From NCBI GenBank assembly GCA_020055645.1, contig CM034547.1, forward strand, positions 12,742,513 through 12,806,512: a DNA stretch of 64,000 nucleotides. Direction: 5' to 3'. Shown piece by piece: positions 1 to 10,500 of the stretch. How positions within the stretch are numbered: the stretch's first letter is position 1; each line of letters opens with the position of its first letter. The stretch comes from Tomocerus qinae. Taxonomy: Eukaryota; Arthropoda; Collembola; Entomobryomorpha; Tomoceridae. The notes below the pieces were generated by a model that was not told the origin of the DNA, did not search any database, and saw only the letters and a list, made by a program, of their open reading frames with translations. The position numbers were made by a program, and so were the translations under genes.

Positions 1-1
1 T

Positions 2-389
2 TGTTTTGGTGAACCGGAAATAGATCTTTTTGCCAGTTCAATCAACAATAAATGTAAAAGTTTCGTTTCATGGAAACCAAATCCTAGTTCGGAGGCAATA
101 GATGCCTTTACAATAAATTGGAATGAGAGAAACTTTTATGCTTTTCCACCATTTAATATGGTAGGCAGAACCTTGAAAAAGATTGTCGATGACAAAGCTG
201 AAGGGATTGTAGTGGTACCCCATTGGCCATCACAGCATTGGTACCCTCTTTTTTGCTAAGTTAGCAAAAGACAAATGGTTAAAATTTTCACCAAGTGACA
301 ATCTTTTGTTGTCTCCATTTAGCACAAGACATCGAATAGCGGACCAACTTTCCCTGGTGGCAGCGAAGTTATCCTACAAGCATTTATAA
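2..389 (+). pseudogene. DIRS-like RT/RNase H C-terminus, frameshifted
   Basis: About 85 codons in one frame (2-256, stop 257-259) continue in the next frame (252-387, stop 387-389) with matching family motifs on both sides, so a single-base change in the T homopolymer near 250 broke the frame. Key residues seen are the Asp-Leu-Phe-Ala-Ser block, a conserved Ser-Trp-Lys-Pro, Ala-Phe-Pro-Pro-Phe and a terminal Thr-Arg-His-Arg-Ile-Ala-Asp. This is the RNase H end of the element; the reverse-transcriptase core is outside the window. Confidence 0.7.
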
Positions 390-421
390 GGAAACAAGTT
401 CCTATCGATAGTGCCAGAATA

Positions 422-565
422 ATGATTGAGTCATTGTCAAGTTCATCAACGGCATAGATTTGAAAGTCATTCGAAAGACTGAATGACTTCAATGGTGTTC
501 GCAAAGTTCTACAATCGGCCTATAGCCTACAATACAGACTTTGCTCAATCGGTGTTACTGTATAG
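422..565 (+). pseudogene. degraded start of a tyrosine recombinase ORF
   Basis: The 48-codon frame begins MIESLSSSS and later reads KSFERLNDF, separated by TAG and TGA. In DIRS elements the recombinase ORF follows the RT/RNase H and begins with a similar Met-(x)-Ser-Leu-Ser motif, so position and motif agree. The catalytic Arg/His/Tyr region is absent. The assignment rests mostly on context. Confidence 0.35.
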
Positions 566-660
566 CTCATGTCAAGTATAACATTCATAGAATAATATAC
601 AAAACTTAATGCTACCATTTTGGAACTCGTGTAATATTGTTTGCATGTTATTTGAACATC

Positions 661-699
661 TACTTAGTAATATAATATAACCCCGACCATAAGTCGTCC
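661..699 (+). repeat. direct copy of the DIRS-like terminal sequence
   Basis: This 39-bp segment starting TACTTAGTAATATAATATAA repeats 959-998 with one small internal difference (CGACC against CTTCCC). It precedes an inverted copy of the same sequence, so its last 26 bp can also pair with 753-778. A partial terminal copy placed next to an inverted one resembles the internal complementary region of DIRS elements. Confidence 0.7.
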
Positions 700-707
700 G
701 AAATAGA

Positions 708-778
708 ATTAAACAATTAAACGAACACATGATGTTCGATTGTAATTCTATGAGGACGACTTATGGGAAGGGGTTATA
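708..778 (+). repeat. inverted repeat, left arm (71 bp)
   Basis: Perfect reverse complement of 974-1044 over 71 bp, separated by 195 bp. The arm contains the near-palindrome CGAACACATGATGTTCG. Perfect identity shows either a recent insertion or a recent gene-conversion event. Confidence 0.9.
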
Positions 779-973
779 CCCACCCTGCCCATCAAAAAGT
801 ATTTTTTTAAACAAAAAAGAAATACAACCCCTTTTTTCATGCAAACATCTTTGAAATTAATGGCGTTTTAGAGTGGATAGAGGCTGTATTGGAAGCGCAA
901 TGGCGCGTCTTTTCTTTCTTTGAAATAGTGTGGTCTATCGCGGAAAGTAGAGGTCTACTACTTAGTAATATAA

Positions 974-1044
974 TATAACCCCTTCCCATAAGTCGTCCTC
1001 ATAGAATTACAATCGAACATCATGTGTTCGTTTAATTGTTTAAT
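974..1044 (+). repeat. inverted repeat, right arm (71 bp)
   Basis: Perfect reverse complement of 708-778. Its outer end is 83 bp before the acceptor of the gustatory-receptor exon at 1128, so the element ends inside what should be the first intron of that gene. Confidence 0.9.
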
Positions 1045-1127
1045 AAATCAGTAGATACATAAAACTATAATTAAGTCTGCATTGCATCTAATTATATTAG
1101 CGAGGTTATTTTTATCTTTTTATTTAG

Positions 1128-1510
1128 CTATCAGAATTGAAGATGTCTGCTGCTAACATTGATCTGGAAGACGATAACCTTATCTTACTTCAAAAACTAC
1201 AAAACTTTTACTCCGTGATATGCCATTCTGATATATCCTTATCTATCTGTGGCTTTTTCACACTGAATCGTCGTGTTCTTACTTCGGTAAGGACTATGTA
1301 ACTATGTACCTTTTGTATATTGATCTCTATATCCATATTTTGAATGTTATTTGCTTGATATTTTTCTGTTTTCCGATTTAGATTATCTCTGCAATTGTCA
1401 CATTTATTGTTGTATTGACACAGTTTCGGGTTACCAATACTGTAAACTCATATCATCATGATGAATATTTATCTCATCTCACTGCTACACCAAATGAAAT
1501 TGGAAAATAA
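1128..1510 (+). pseudogene. gustatory receptor, last two exons only (5' part missing)
   Basis: Exon A is 1128-1286 (acceptor TTTAG before it, donor GTAAGG after it); exon B is 1382-1510 (acceptor ATTTAG, stop TAA 1508-1510). Exon A is exactly 159 nt in phase 0, as are the penultimate exons of the two intact neighbours, and ends ICGFFTLNRRVLTS. Exon B begins IISAIVTFIVVLTQF, the TM7 signature of arthropod gustatory receptors. Together they give about 95 residues. The main exon with TM1-TM6 is absent; a DIRS-like remnant occupies the sequence immediately upstream. The exons carry no stop or frameshift, so the gene could be whole with a disrupted long first intron, or a 5'-truncated remnant. The window edge prevents a decision. 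Confidence 0.8.
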
Positions 1511-1828
1511 GACATTTGAACAAACTACATGGCAGCGTCATTTTCCTGATCTTGGGCCAGTTGTCATTTACATTTAGTTGTTTTGTATAATGTTTTGTGA
1601 CTGCATTGTAAGTTGTAAATTGTCATGTAATCCAATGCTATTACATTCATTTTATGCATAACTTGCATTAAATACGTCTTCATGTACTTACCAGCATGAT
1701 ATGGGTGCAAGAAATGTTATTTAAAGAGAAGATGATGCTTTCACTCTATGCAGACCTCGACTTTTATCATAATGTTGCCTTTTCACTCGGATAAAGTATT
1801 GTGAGGATCGAAAGTTCCTTTTGCTGTC

Positions 1829-1845
1829 AATAAAATCTCTTTATT
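1829..1845. promoter_or_regulatory. two facing poly(A) signals of convergent receptor genes
   Basis: AATAAA at 1829-1834 on the plus strand lies 319 bp after the stop of the plus-strand receptor remnant. Its mirror TTTATT at 1840-1845 gives AATAAA on the minus strand, 76 bp after the stop of the receptor at 1921. The two genes converge, and their likely 3' ends meet here. Confidence 0.5.
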
Positions 1846-1920
1846 AGTGTCAATCTACATATTTCTAATTTAATGCATAAAGATATGTTCAACTCTTGTG
1901 TTCCTTTAGTAGATCAGTGT

Positions 1921-3747
1921 TTACAATTTACTGATAGGAAATGTACCGTTATTACTGTTAGCATACAACTGAAAATCAGTTGCCCGAAATTGTACTAGAA
2001 TTACTATAAAAGTTATTACGGGACCCAATATCTGAAAACATTAATACGTCATTATTAAATTAATATCTCCAATAAATAAATACATAATAGTAAATAGAAC
2101 AGATGGAAAGAAACGAAGATTTAGCTTATCAAGTATAGTTATAATATACCTACTTCAGTCAGCACACTTCGTTGTAGGATGAAAAAGCGACAACCAGTTA
2201 ATGATAGTCTTGATCTAGTGCTATAGACCAAATGCTGCAAATGCCTCACGAGCTGTGCGGTCCCTCTGTTCACTGATCCAAATCGATTTACAGCAATATT
2301 TAGTTTAAATCCCTACAATTAAGAAAATAAGTTTGTTCAAAGTTTAAAAGAAAGTAAATACAATTTAAGAAATTAATCCTAAGTTAGTGTAGAGACTTAC
2401 ACATTTGATAAGTTTTTCCCCAGCGTTGATAAAATTGAGAAGTCTCATGATTGAAAAGCAAGCTATGAAAATCAGAGGAATGATTTCCGAAGATTGATAA
2501 ACCCTATTAGAGCTAGCAGGTACATATTGGGTTAGTAAAATCACAATTAAGTAACAAAGAGAAGTAAGGATTATCGTCGATCCTGCAGTAAATATTAAAA
2601 TGACTTCCTTAGCAAAGCCATCCAACTCATGACAAATATTTAAAAGAAATAAGTACTTCCTTGAGATTTTACTAATTTGCATATCCAATGCATCGATATC
2701 GAATCCTTCGGTTGCCTCTTCGTCTAATACACCCCCAAATTCATTGATTGTAGGAGTAGTATTTTGTACAACTAGGGAATTTGAATTGTCTACATTTTCA
2801 TATTGTGGAGATTTTTCCTTATCTGCAGTGCTAGGTCGTTGAAAATATTCTTTCCATGTTGACTCCATTATGTTATTACCACTGATATCGAATATTTTTT
2901 CATTGTGATGAATTTCCCCTTCATTTACACTATATTCATAAATCGGATCCGAGATGATGTTTTCTTCCTTTTCAATTTTAATGCGAAGACAATCTAATTC
3001 CCTGATTAAACTGTGAATACGGTGACAAATACAATTTACTGCAAAAGCAATAGTGACTTGAGACATGAAAAGAGCCAATTCTGCAACTCCGTGGGCAATA
3101 AAACTCACAACTCCGACAAATACAGGACTTGGGAAGAGTATAAGAGGCAACATAGGACGAATGCCGAATCGACGACTTCTGTAGTAATCTTCCCCGATAT
3201 TTTTAAAATTTTGTTGATAAGAAGCCGAAATGTTCCCGAAATTATTCAATACAGTGCCAATGAGATACGATACTGTGTACTTGTTGAAAAGGGTTGATCT
3301 ATTTGTATGGGAAAATTTCACATCGTATATCTGAAGGGAATGTAGACATTTAAGGATTCTTGGTGAGCGTACTATAGTACATAAGTGTAGTAGTACTCTT
3401 ATGAAGATATACACTGCCAGAAAAAACTGAACTGCAAATATATCTGTAGCAAACTTGAAATAATGTCTTCCTTTGTACCAAAAGTTAAAAGTTGTTTCCA
3501 CCGAAAAGAAATACAGTATGAAATTGATGACCACGCAGTATAGAAATGGCCAGCTCAACCACCGGAATTTTATATCCTTGATACCTTCAAATTTTTCAAG
3601 CACTTTCTCCATCGGGAAGAATCCACAAATGTGACCACAAATTGCTAATGGGTAGTAGGATTGGAGAATGGAACTTGTCGAGCTTTGTGTCTCAGTTAGT
3701 AAAGTATTTACTGGATATATCAAGCCTTTTAATTGTTCCCAACTCAT
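1921..3747 (-). CDS. gustatory receptor, sugar-receptor-like (538 aa, 3 exons)
   Basis: Seven-transmembrane chemosensory receptor of the arthropod gustatory family, acting at the dendritic membrane of sensory neurons. Exons on the minus strand: 3747-2401, 2312-2154, 2031-1921, all phase 0, with introns of 88 and 122 bp having GT-AG ends. Exon 1 carries TM1-TM6; the N-terminal motif CGFFPMEKV (about residues 41-49) and a following Trp-Ser block recall the FGLMPV region of insect sugar receptors (Gr5a/Gr64). Exon 2 ends SLTGCRFFILQRSVLTE. Exon 3 holds TM7 with TFIVILVQF, the family signature. Odd point: the loop before TM6 is long and acidic (about residues 245-360), much longer than in its neighbour. 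The start is the first Met of the open frame, with a TATA-like box 88 bp upstream. Family call firm; sugar clade and ligand are inferred. Confidence 0.88.
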
Positions 3748-4055
3748 TTTGCAAGTTTATCCAGAGAAATATGCTTCAAGTGGCAGAACATGTAAGATGT
3801 GAAATAAAGTGAAATAATTTTCCTCGTGCTGTCATTTATATACCATGATTTTATTTGCTAAAACAAAACACCAATATTAATTTTAGCTCTAAAAGTATAC
3901 AATAAGCTATCTGCCAGTCCAAAATTCTACATAGGAAACTAATTTATGATTCTCGTTCCAACAGTCAGTAATTAGCAGATAACATTTGACATCCCACGCG
4001 TAAATACACAACTATGTTCACTAATACTACATTCCGTGCTAGTATGCAGTACTTA
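3748..4055. promoter_or_regulatory. 308-bp spacer: receptor promoter and upstream poly(A) signal
   Basis: The space between the stop of the upstream receptor and the start of the next one holds both 3' and 5' signals on the minus strand: AATAAA (TTTATT at 3850-3855) for the upstream gene and TATATAAA (3835-3842 on the plus strand as TTTATATA) for the downstream gene. The TATA box is 88 bp before the ATG at 3747. Confidence 0.45.
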
Positions 4056-5859
4056 TTACTCTGCAGAGTTGGTGTCAGTGATGCGGAATTGTGCTAGAAC
4101 GATAACGTAAGTTATTACGGAGCCAATTATCTACAAAATTCAAATACAGGGTAAGATTCTATTGATTTTCCTTCATTCTTTCTAACCTTGAATTATTCTT
4201 AGAACAACTAATTAGAGCCTATAGTGCAAAAATCTATTTATTCAGTACCTACAAGACCTACTCTACATAGAAGTGAAAATATAAGGATATATTAAGGATG
4301 AAAGTAACAATTGTTATCTACTGTATAAGCAATTAAGCGAAAATGCATACCGAAGATACGATATCACGCTTGAGCGCAAAAAATCCACATGCACTTAGGT
4401 AAAACGGGCAGGTGTTTGTCATTTCCTTAAGATATTGGATTTTGTCTCGAGCTAATGGATGCAGCTTTGTGATGTCCATCAAAGTGATTCTTCTGGAAAA
4501 ACTCCGCCCCTATATGACATTGGCATTAGTGACATTATAAACTAGGCAAAGCTTAAAATATTTTTGCAAATCTTAGTATGTAATTATTTGCATTTATTTC
4601 TGTGTCATTTTCTTAGATAACCATATCTGTATTGTATTACTAGAAGCATGGAATTTCGATGAAAAGTGTATAATAAAATATAATCTTACGGCATCATGAA
4701 GATACTCCCCACAATTGACGATGAGACCCATTCTTAGTGTTTGTAAGAAAGTCGACATTAAAAGAGCGAAATTCCCATTATCGTTAAAATATCTTGCAGC
4801 TTTTTGAATCGCTGATAAATTTTCCATGCGGTCAGTACTATTGATAAAACTATCATTAGATAGTAAGTAAACTCCCATGACCAAAAGAACTACTGAACAT
4901 GATATGAAACAAAGAATAAATTCCTTTGTGACGTGATTTAAATTCTCCATGATTTGATATAATCTTTGATATCTATCTATGATTCTACCTAAAGATTCTT
5001 CAATGACATCATAATTTATGGGTTTCGTAATACTATGAATGGATAAGTTGTTGACGGATATAATAGTAGATATATGTTGGTCAATATCCGTATCAAGATC
5101 CGTTGTAAATGTATCTATTTTATTTACTTTATGCAATTTGAGGTTTTCTTTGTCCTTCATAAATGACCCCATGTAGTAGTACCTAGATTTTTCGTTGATT
5201 TCTAACTGCAAGGCAGTCACACGCTGAGTGACGGCATTCGAAAAGTATAACACACTTGTAATAAAAAATACCTCGGCTAATCCTACAAGAGTGTGGGAGT
5301 AAGTATAGAAAATTAAGGCAACGATAGGATTTTGAAATATATAAATGCAAACAAATTTCAACTCATCTGATGTAACCAAATCTATCAGTTCTGAGGAACT
5401 GACGCGGGCATTTCCATATGCATTGACCAACGAAGCAAAAAATATCAGTCCTGTGCTCGTTGTGACCAAATTAGTTGGATTCATCAGTGAAAATTCAATG
5501 TCGTAGTCCACCAGTGAACGAATTAGTGTGACAATAGATTTTACCTTTAGTATTGAATGCAAGTACACTAAAAATCTTGTGCAGAACATCAATATAAGAA
5601 AGTATTTTAAAGCAACATTGTCAGTTTCTGATGAGGAGTGAACAATTTCAGTTGCTTTGTCCACATACGCAATGGTTAAATCCGAACCAATCGATATAAT
5701 ATACAGAAATATGATGAAACTATATAGAGACTGCCAACTGAACATCTTCCATTGGATACTGTTTCCACGATTGATTGACTGAACAGGAAATAAACCGAAA
5801 ACAGCAGATAAAATTACTAAGGGTTTAAAGTTGTCGTAGATTGACCTATCCTTCCTCAT
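4056..5859 (-). CDS. gustatory receptor, sugar-receptor-like (467 aa, 3 exons)
   Basis: Paralogue of the receptor at 1921-3747, in tandem on the same strand. Exons: 5859-4690, 4509-4351, 4130-4056; introns 180 and 220 bp, all phase 0 with GT-AG ends. The N-terminus has FGLFPVQSI (residues 21-29) followed by KMFSWQSLYS, the pattern of the sugar-receptor clade. The 159-nt middle exon ends YLSACGFFALKRDIVSS, and the last exon starts IIGSVITYVIVLAQF, the TM7 signature. The intracellular loop is shorter than in the neighbour, which explains the length difference. If the open frame is read without splicing it ends at 4594 and lacks TM7; the conserved exon length and phase in three genes show that the spliced form is right. 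Ligand unknown. Confidence 0.88.
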
Positions 5860-7574
5860 TGTGAGAATTTTAAAACAATTTTTCAGTATTTTTAGTCGTG
5901 TTAACCTTAATGAACAGTAGCTTGAAACTGGATAGACTTGTCATTTCAACCTTGCTTAAGTTCTAGTAAGTGAATGTCATTAGGGTCAGTAGAATCATTA
6001 TTCATCAATCATCCCATAACAACATAACATCAATCATAATAGCCACTCCATAACCAAACACTGCGCTATTTACTCTATGCATTATTCTGACGTATATAAA
6101 CCAATTATGTCTTGTTGACATTGCATTTTGCATTATATTATTGTCTTCACCTATCTAACATCAATATTGAGCCTTTAGATTGAAAGTGCTCTAAATATGT
6201 ACACAGTCAGAATTAATGTAATTTATTTCCTGCCATTTAAAAAAAATATTCGATGACATTACCGAAAGTCCAAAAATGATAGTCTGTAGACAACATTTTC
6301 AACTGACAGATTTTATTACGGTCGCTAACACTAACAAACATACTTTAAAGATTAGAATAAAGAGTACCATGATTTTCCAACCAACCCATAATTTCTTCCT
6401 TCACTACATACTACATTCTACTTTATGTCCTTGACATTTTATTAGATACACAAAATAGTAATTACACGCAGCATACTAAACTACACTTATACATTATCTC
6501 TTACGCCTAATCTAGACCAAAAACACTACAGATTCTTTTATTTATAAGCACCTTTTTCCTGGCATTTGATTCATTCTTCTATCCTTAACCATTCAAAGAA
6601 TGTTAAAGAGCTTATATCCATACTTACTAAATTTGTGGACAGTTATTCGGGTATACTTGGCATATTATATGTATAAAACCTACCGAAAGAGTACTGGAAA
6701 TTTACAATTCTCAACGGTTTACTACACACACATCAAAATTGACTCAGGTAACGAGACATACAAAATATGGGTCGGTCTACCTTCAAATCTATTATATTAC
6801 TAGTAATAAACAATATGTTCAGGGAATGCTATTACTTAATGCTATCATAGTCTTACAAAATATAAGTTAAATAGATCTGTACAATTATCATTACGTGGAT
6901 ACAGTGAAGTAAGTTGAAGCATATAAAAAGAAGCTATAAAAGTAATATTTATAGTATTATAAGTACAAGAATTGTCACATTGAGTACACAGGCCTTTAAA
7001 GACTACAATTCTAGCGTCAATGGCTATTACTACAAATAAACGGTTACGCATGTAAATACCTAAGTAAACTTTGTGTCATTGCATTAGTAGCTAATGCAAT
7101 GTGCATTTATGTTTTCATCGGTTACAATTATGTCTGGTTGATTTCTGATTGTCATAAAATGTTGATTGTCAAAGTTTCCGGACAGCAGAGATAAGGTCGG
7201 TTATGTATTGCCATTTGCATGTAAAAGGTTTTAAATAGAGATATACTATTAACTTACTATTTTATAAGTTGAACACTCAATTATACATTTGTTTCGGGTG
7301 TCTGTTCATTATTCAAGCAATCATAGCCATATATTCAGTAATATTTACACACACAGCACAAACCTATTCACAGCACATGAACTTTTGCTTTTACTTGCTC
7401 CGCTTTACAATTCCTACCCCTCGGAATCGTTGATCAATTTTCGGCAGAGCGATAATCTATCTTACTTGCATTTTTGCGTTGATACATTGCATTATAATAG
7501 TTGTTTATATTGCTTGGAATACATAGTACATCTTCGAAGAAAACGAACTGCGCTCAAAAACTTGACCCAAAGAC
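5860..7574. other. intergenic region between calpain 3' end and receptor cluster
   Basis: No coding segment is supported. A perfect 11-bp inverted repeat with a 3-base loop (CATTGCATTAG, TAG, CTAATGCAATG) lies at 7077-7101. A TATATAAA on the plus strand near 6095 has no gene after it. The calpain 3' UTR must run left from 7574; I see no canonical AATAAA close to the stop. Confidence 0.4.
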
Positions 7575-10500
7575 TCAGCACATCAGAGAAAGCTTCAGCC
7601 ACTGAAACCACAAAATAGTGTTATTAAACGAAGTTTTGACAATTTACTCCTTCAATTTATACAACAGTAGGTCACCATAAGAATTACTTGACTAACCTCA
7701 GAAAGTCCAAGCTTAACTGACCCATTTAACAGAGGATCCTTCTTATCGAACGTAGCTATATAAAATATAATAATTCAATAAGCAAACTATCCATCACAAA
7801 ATATAGACATATTTCATGAATAAATCACAAAAGATTATTTACAGAAGGCAACTGTCAAGTGAAGAACTGCAGCCACGAAATCTCCAAACCGGAGGGTTCC
7901 ATCTTTACGCATAAAACGTAGAATCAAGACTGAAAGGATTTCATTATTGAGCTGGAATCCTGTAATCATAAATTGAAACATTGATTTTTCTACAACCTAT
8001 GTTTACATACAGAATTTATGTTATTTTTTTTAATATTTTCACTGACCAACTTCAGCAAGAGAATCTCTCAAACGCTCGGCTTTTAATACACCCGTTTTTT
8101 CCTTTGTATGACTTTTGAAAGCACTTTGCCAAGATTTAAGACTGAACATTAAGTCTTTGAATTGAGAAAACTTAAGTCGTCCTAAACCCGTTTTCTAACA
8201 AAAGAAAAACAAGAACATCGAACATTATGCTTTACACATTGAAAGTACAATATATGACAATTTTATGCACTTTTGCAACGGAAATGATAATAATTAAAGT
8301 AATATTGTAGAATTAATGATCATAAATACATATAAGAATAAAGTATATAGTAATTAGCTAGTTAGAATAGATTAATTGTAATGAAAGAATAAAACATACA
8401 TCCATAGCCAGCACTACTTGACGACATACTTCTAAAGTCGCACAGCTCTTGATGTAATCTAGACATGGAGGAAATCATGAAAAGTTCAGGGTTAATTGAG
8501 GAACTCGAAGAGACTATAAAAGGCTGTGGGATTTTCAGTAGTGAAACCAAATGAATTTATTATCGAGTTGATTGATTAAAAGTATTTACCATTTGGAAGA
8601 CAAGCTTCTAAGAGTTCTTGAAGTTCAAAAGCACTTATAGTTCGATGCTCATCTGCCAGTTGAAGGAACACAGCTTCGTACTGTTGAAAGTTTTTGCTTT
8701 CGAGAATCGGGGAGGCCTGTGAATGAAATTAAGAATCATATCTCAACAACATGTCCCATCCACAAAAGGAGAAAGCCAATAAATCAAAATACTAATACCT
8801 AATGGATTTAGATAAGTTAGTGTATTTCCTTTTTAGGAGAAAACTGCTTTTCTTTTCTACTAAAATGTTGAGAGTACTTTTAATCTTATCCATATTTCAA
8901 GAACACTCGACAACATTCGATATTCCAAAACATTCATTTACAACTAACTCTGAATTTATTTAGATTTTCCAAATGAAAATATCGCGTTTATAGTACTAGA
9001 CAAATACAAATGATAAATGTGTTTCTCTAGTCTAACCATGTATGTACATAGCATATCAAAGATATCAAATATAGCTGAACTTTACATTGTTATGAATAAT
9101 TGCAACCAGTTTTCAAATAGTGTATCAATACGTTTAAAAGTGAATTGCATAAACAATGGAACATTAACTTAACTACAACCAAAGGAAAAGTGTATAGGAG
9201 GCTATAACCCTATAAGTATTATAGCGTACATAAAAAGGAGGCATTAAACATTTTGTGCTTAGTAAATAGCCCATTACCTGGCAAAAGCAAAACTGCTTTA
9301 TTCGAGTGCAACAATAAAAGTGAGATATAACAATGTGAAACATTTCTACTTACACTACAATGGTTTATACTCAAGTGTAATAAATTACCTTCATTATTGC
9401 TGATTTGCTCAGGGATGGTGAAGTGTCGATTACTCTGTAAAAAAGAGAGCAAAGCATAATAGATTCAATACAATTTTATGATTACATGCACAGGTAGGTA
9501 GGCATTCCTTCCTTACATGTCAAATGCATAGATACTGCTACTGACACATTTTGTACGCATTTTAGAGAGGATACTAAATTCACAAATAGGAACTAGTATG
9601 GCAAATTATTGAAAAATAGAACCAGTAGTGGCCGTACTGTGTACTATTTACCTATTTATTTAATCTTTAGAACTTACTTGGAGAGAAACTAGAAAACTTC
9701 AGCAGTCATTTTAAGAATTCTCCACAACTAAAATTATTTTATTGATTTTTAAGTGTGAAACTACGTTTTAAAAGTTTATAATTGTTTTAATGTTGCGGTT
9801 TAGCTATTTCGTCTTTGGTTATAGAGTCTTTAACAGTTTTTAGGTTCAATAAGGTTAACAAAAGTAATTAAGGTAAATGTACAAGAGCACATGCACGTTT
9901 ATATCTATCAAAAAGACACATAAATCTCAATGCCAAAAGGTGCAATTAATAGCAAATCAGAAGAGAACAGTCAAAATTTATTACGCTCTTTGATTGCATA
10001 AAACTTTAATGAATAGGGGTTCGATTTCTTAGTGTGATTACAAATCTCATTGTTTGGTCTGCAGACAGAGCCATTGTATAGTATTTATGATAAGAGCCAA
10101 GCTACCTTAAATAATTGTAGATAATAACATGTAATAATAGAGAACGAACCGTAATTTCAAAGCTTTATTCGAGTAAACTCTAAAAGTGAAAGAGGCCTCT
10201 TGTCCAGGCTCAAAAGTTGTTGGCAAGACGAGATAGCCGCCTTGTTCCAATTGGCACCGTTGACTCACCTATGGAATTAGATCAAAAACATCATTAATTA
10301 CTGAAACTTGAATCATTTCCCTTTTCAGCTAATTATACTCCCCGTCAACTCTAATGGTATAAACTGCACTACTGTCAATCCAATTCTGTCATTACCATTA
10401 TCATGTGCAACTCAAGTACTGCATTCCACAACCTGTGTGTCTTGCTACATCATTAATTTATTAAAAGAATATCATAAATGAACATTTGCATATGATACTA

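Larger units (their letters stand above)
2..1044 (+). mobile_element. 3' remnant of a DIRS-like (tyrosine recombinase) retrotransposon
   Basis: An open frame from 2 to 256 encodes the end of an RT/RNase H polyprotein of the DIRS type; visible pieces are PEIDLFAS, VSWKPNP, AFPPF and VVPHWPSQHWYPL. A one-base frameshift in the T-run at 249-254 moves the frame; it continues 252-389 with LLLSPFSTRHRIADQLS and then stops. At 422-565 a second frame (starting MIESLSSSS, two internal stops) looks like the N-terminus of a tyrosine-recombinase ORF, which is otherwise missing. Non-coding repeats follow: a 39-bp copy at 661-699, an inverted arm at 708-778 and the matching arm at 974-1044. The order RNase H, recombinase, then complementary repeats is that of DIRS elements. 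The copy is dead: frameshifted, with stops and an internal deletion. The left part lies outside the window, and the right boundary at 1044 is only where the inverted repeat ends. Confidence 0.75.

Noticed and set aside
3013..3297. 94-codon plus-strand frame
   Set aside because: Antisense shadow of the gustatory receptor exon.
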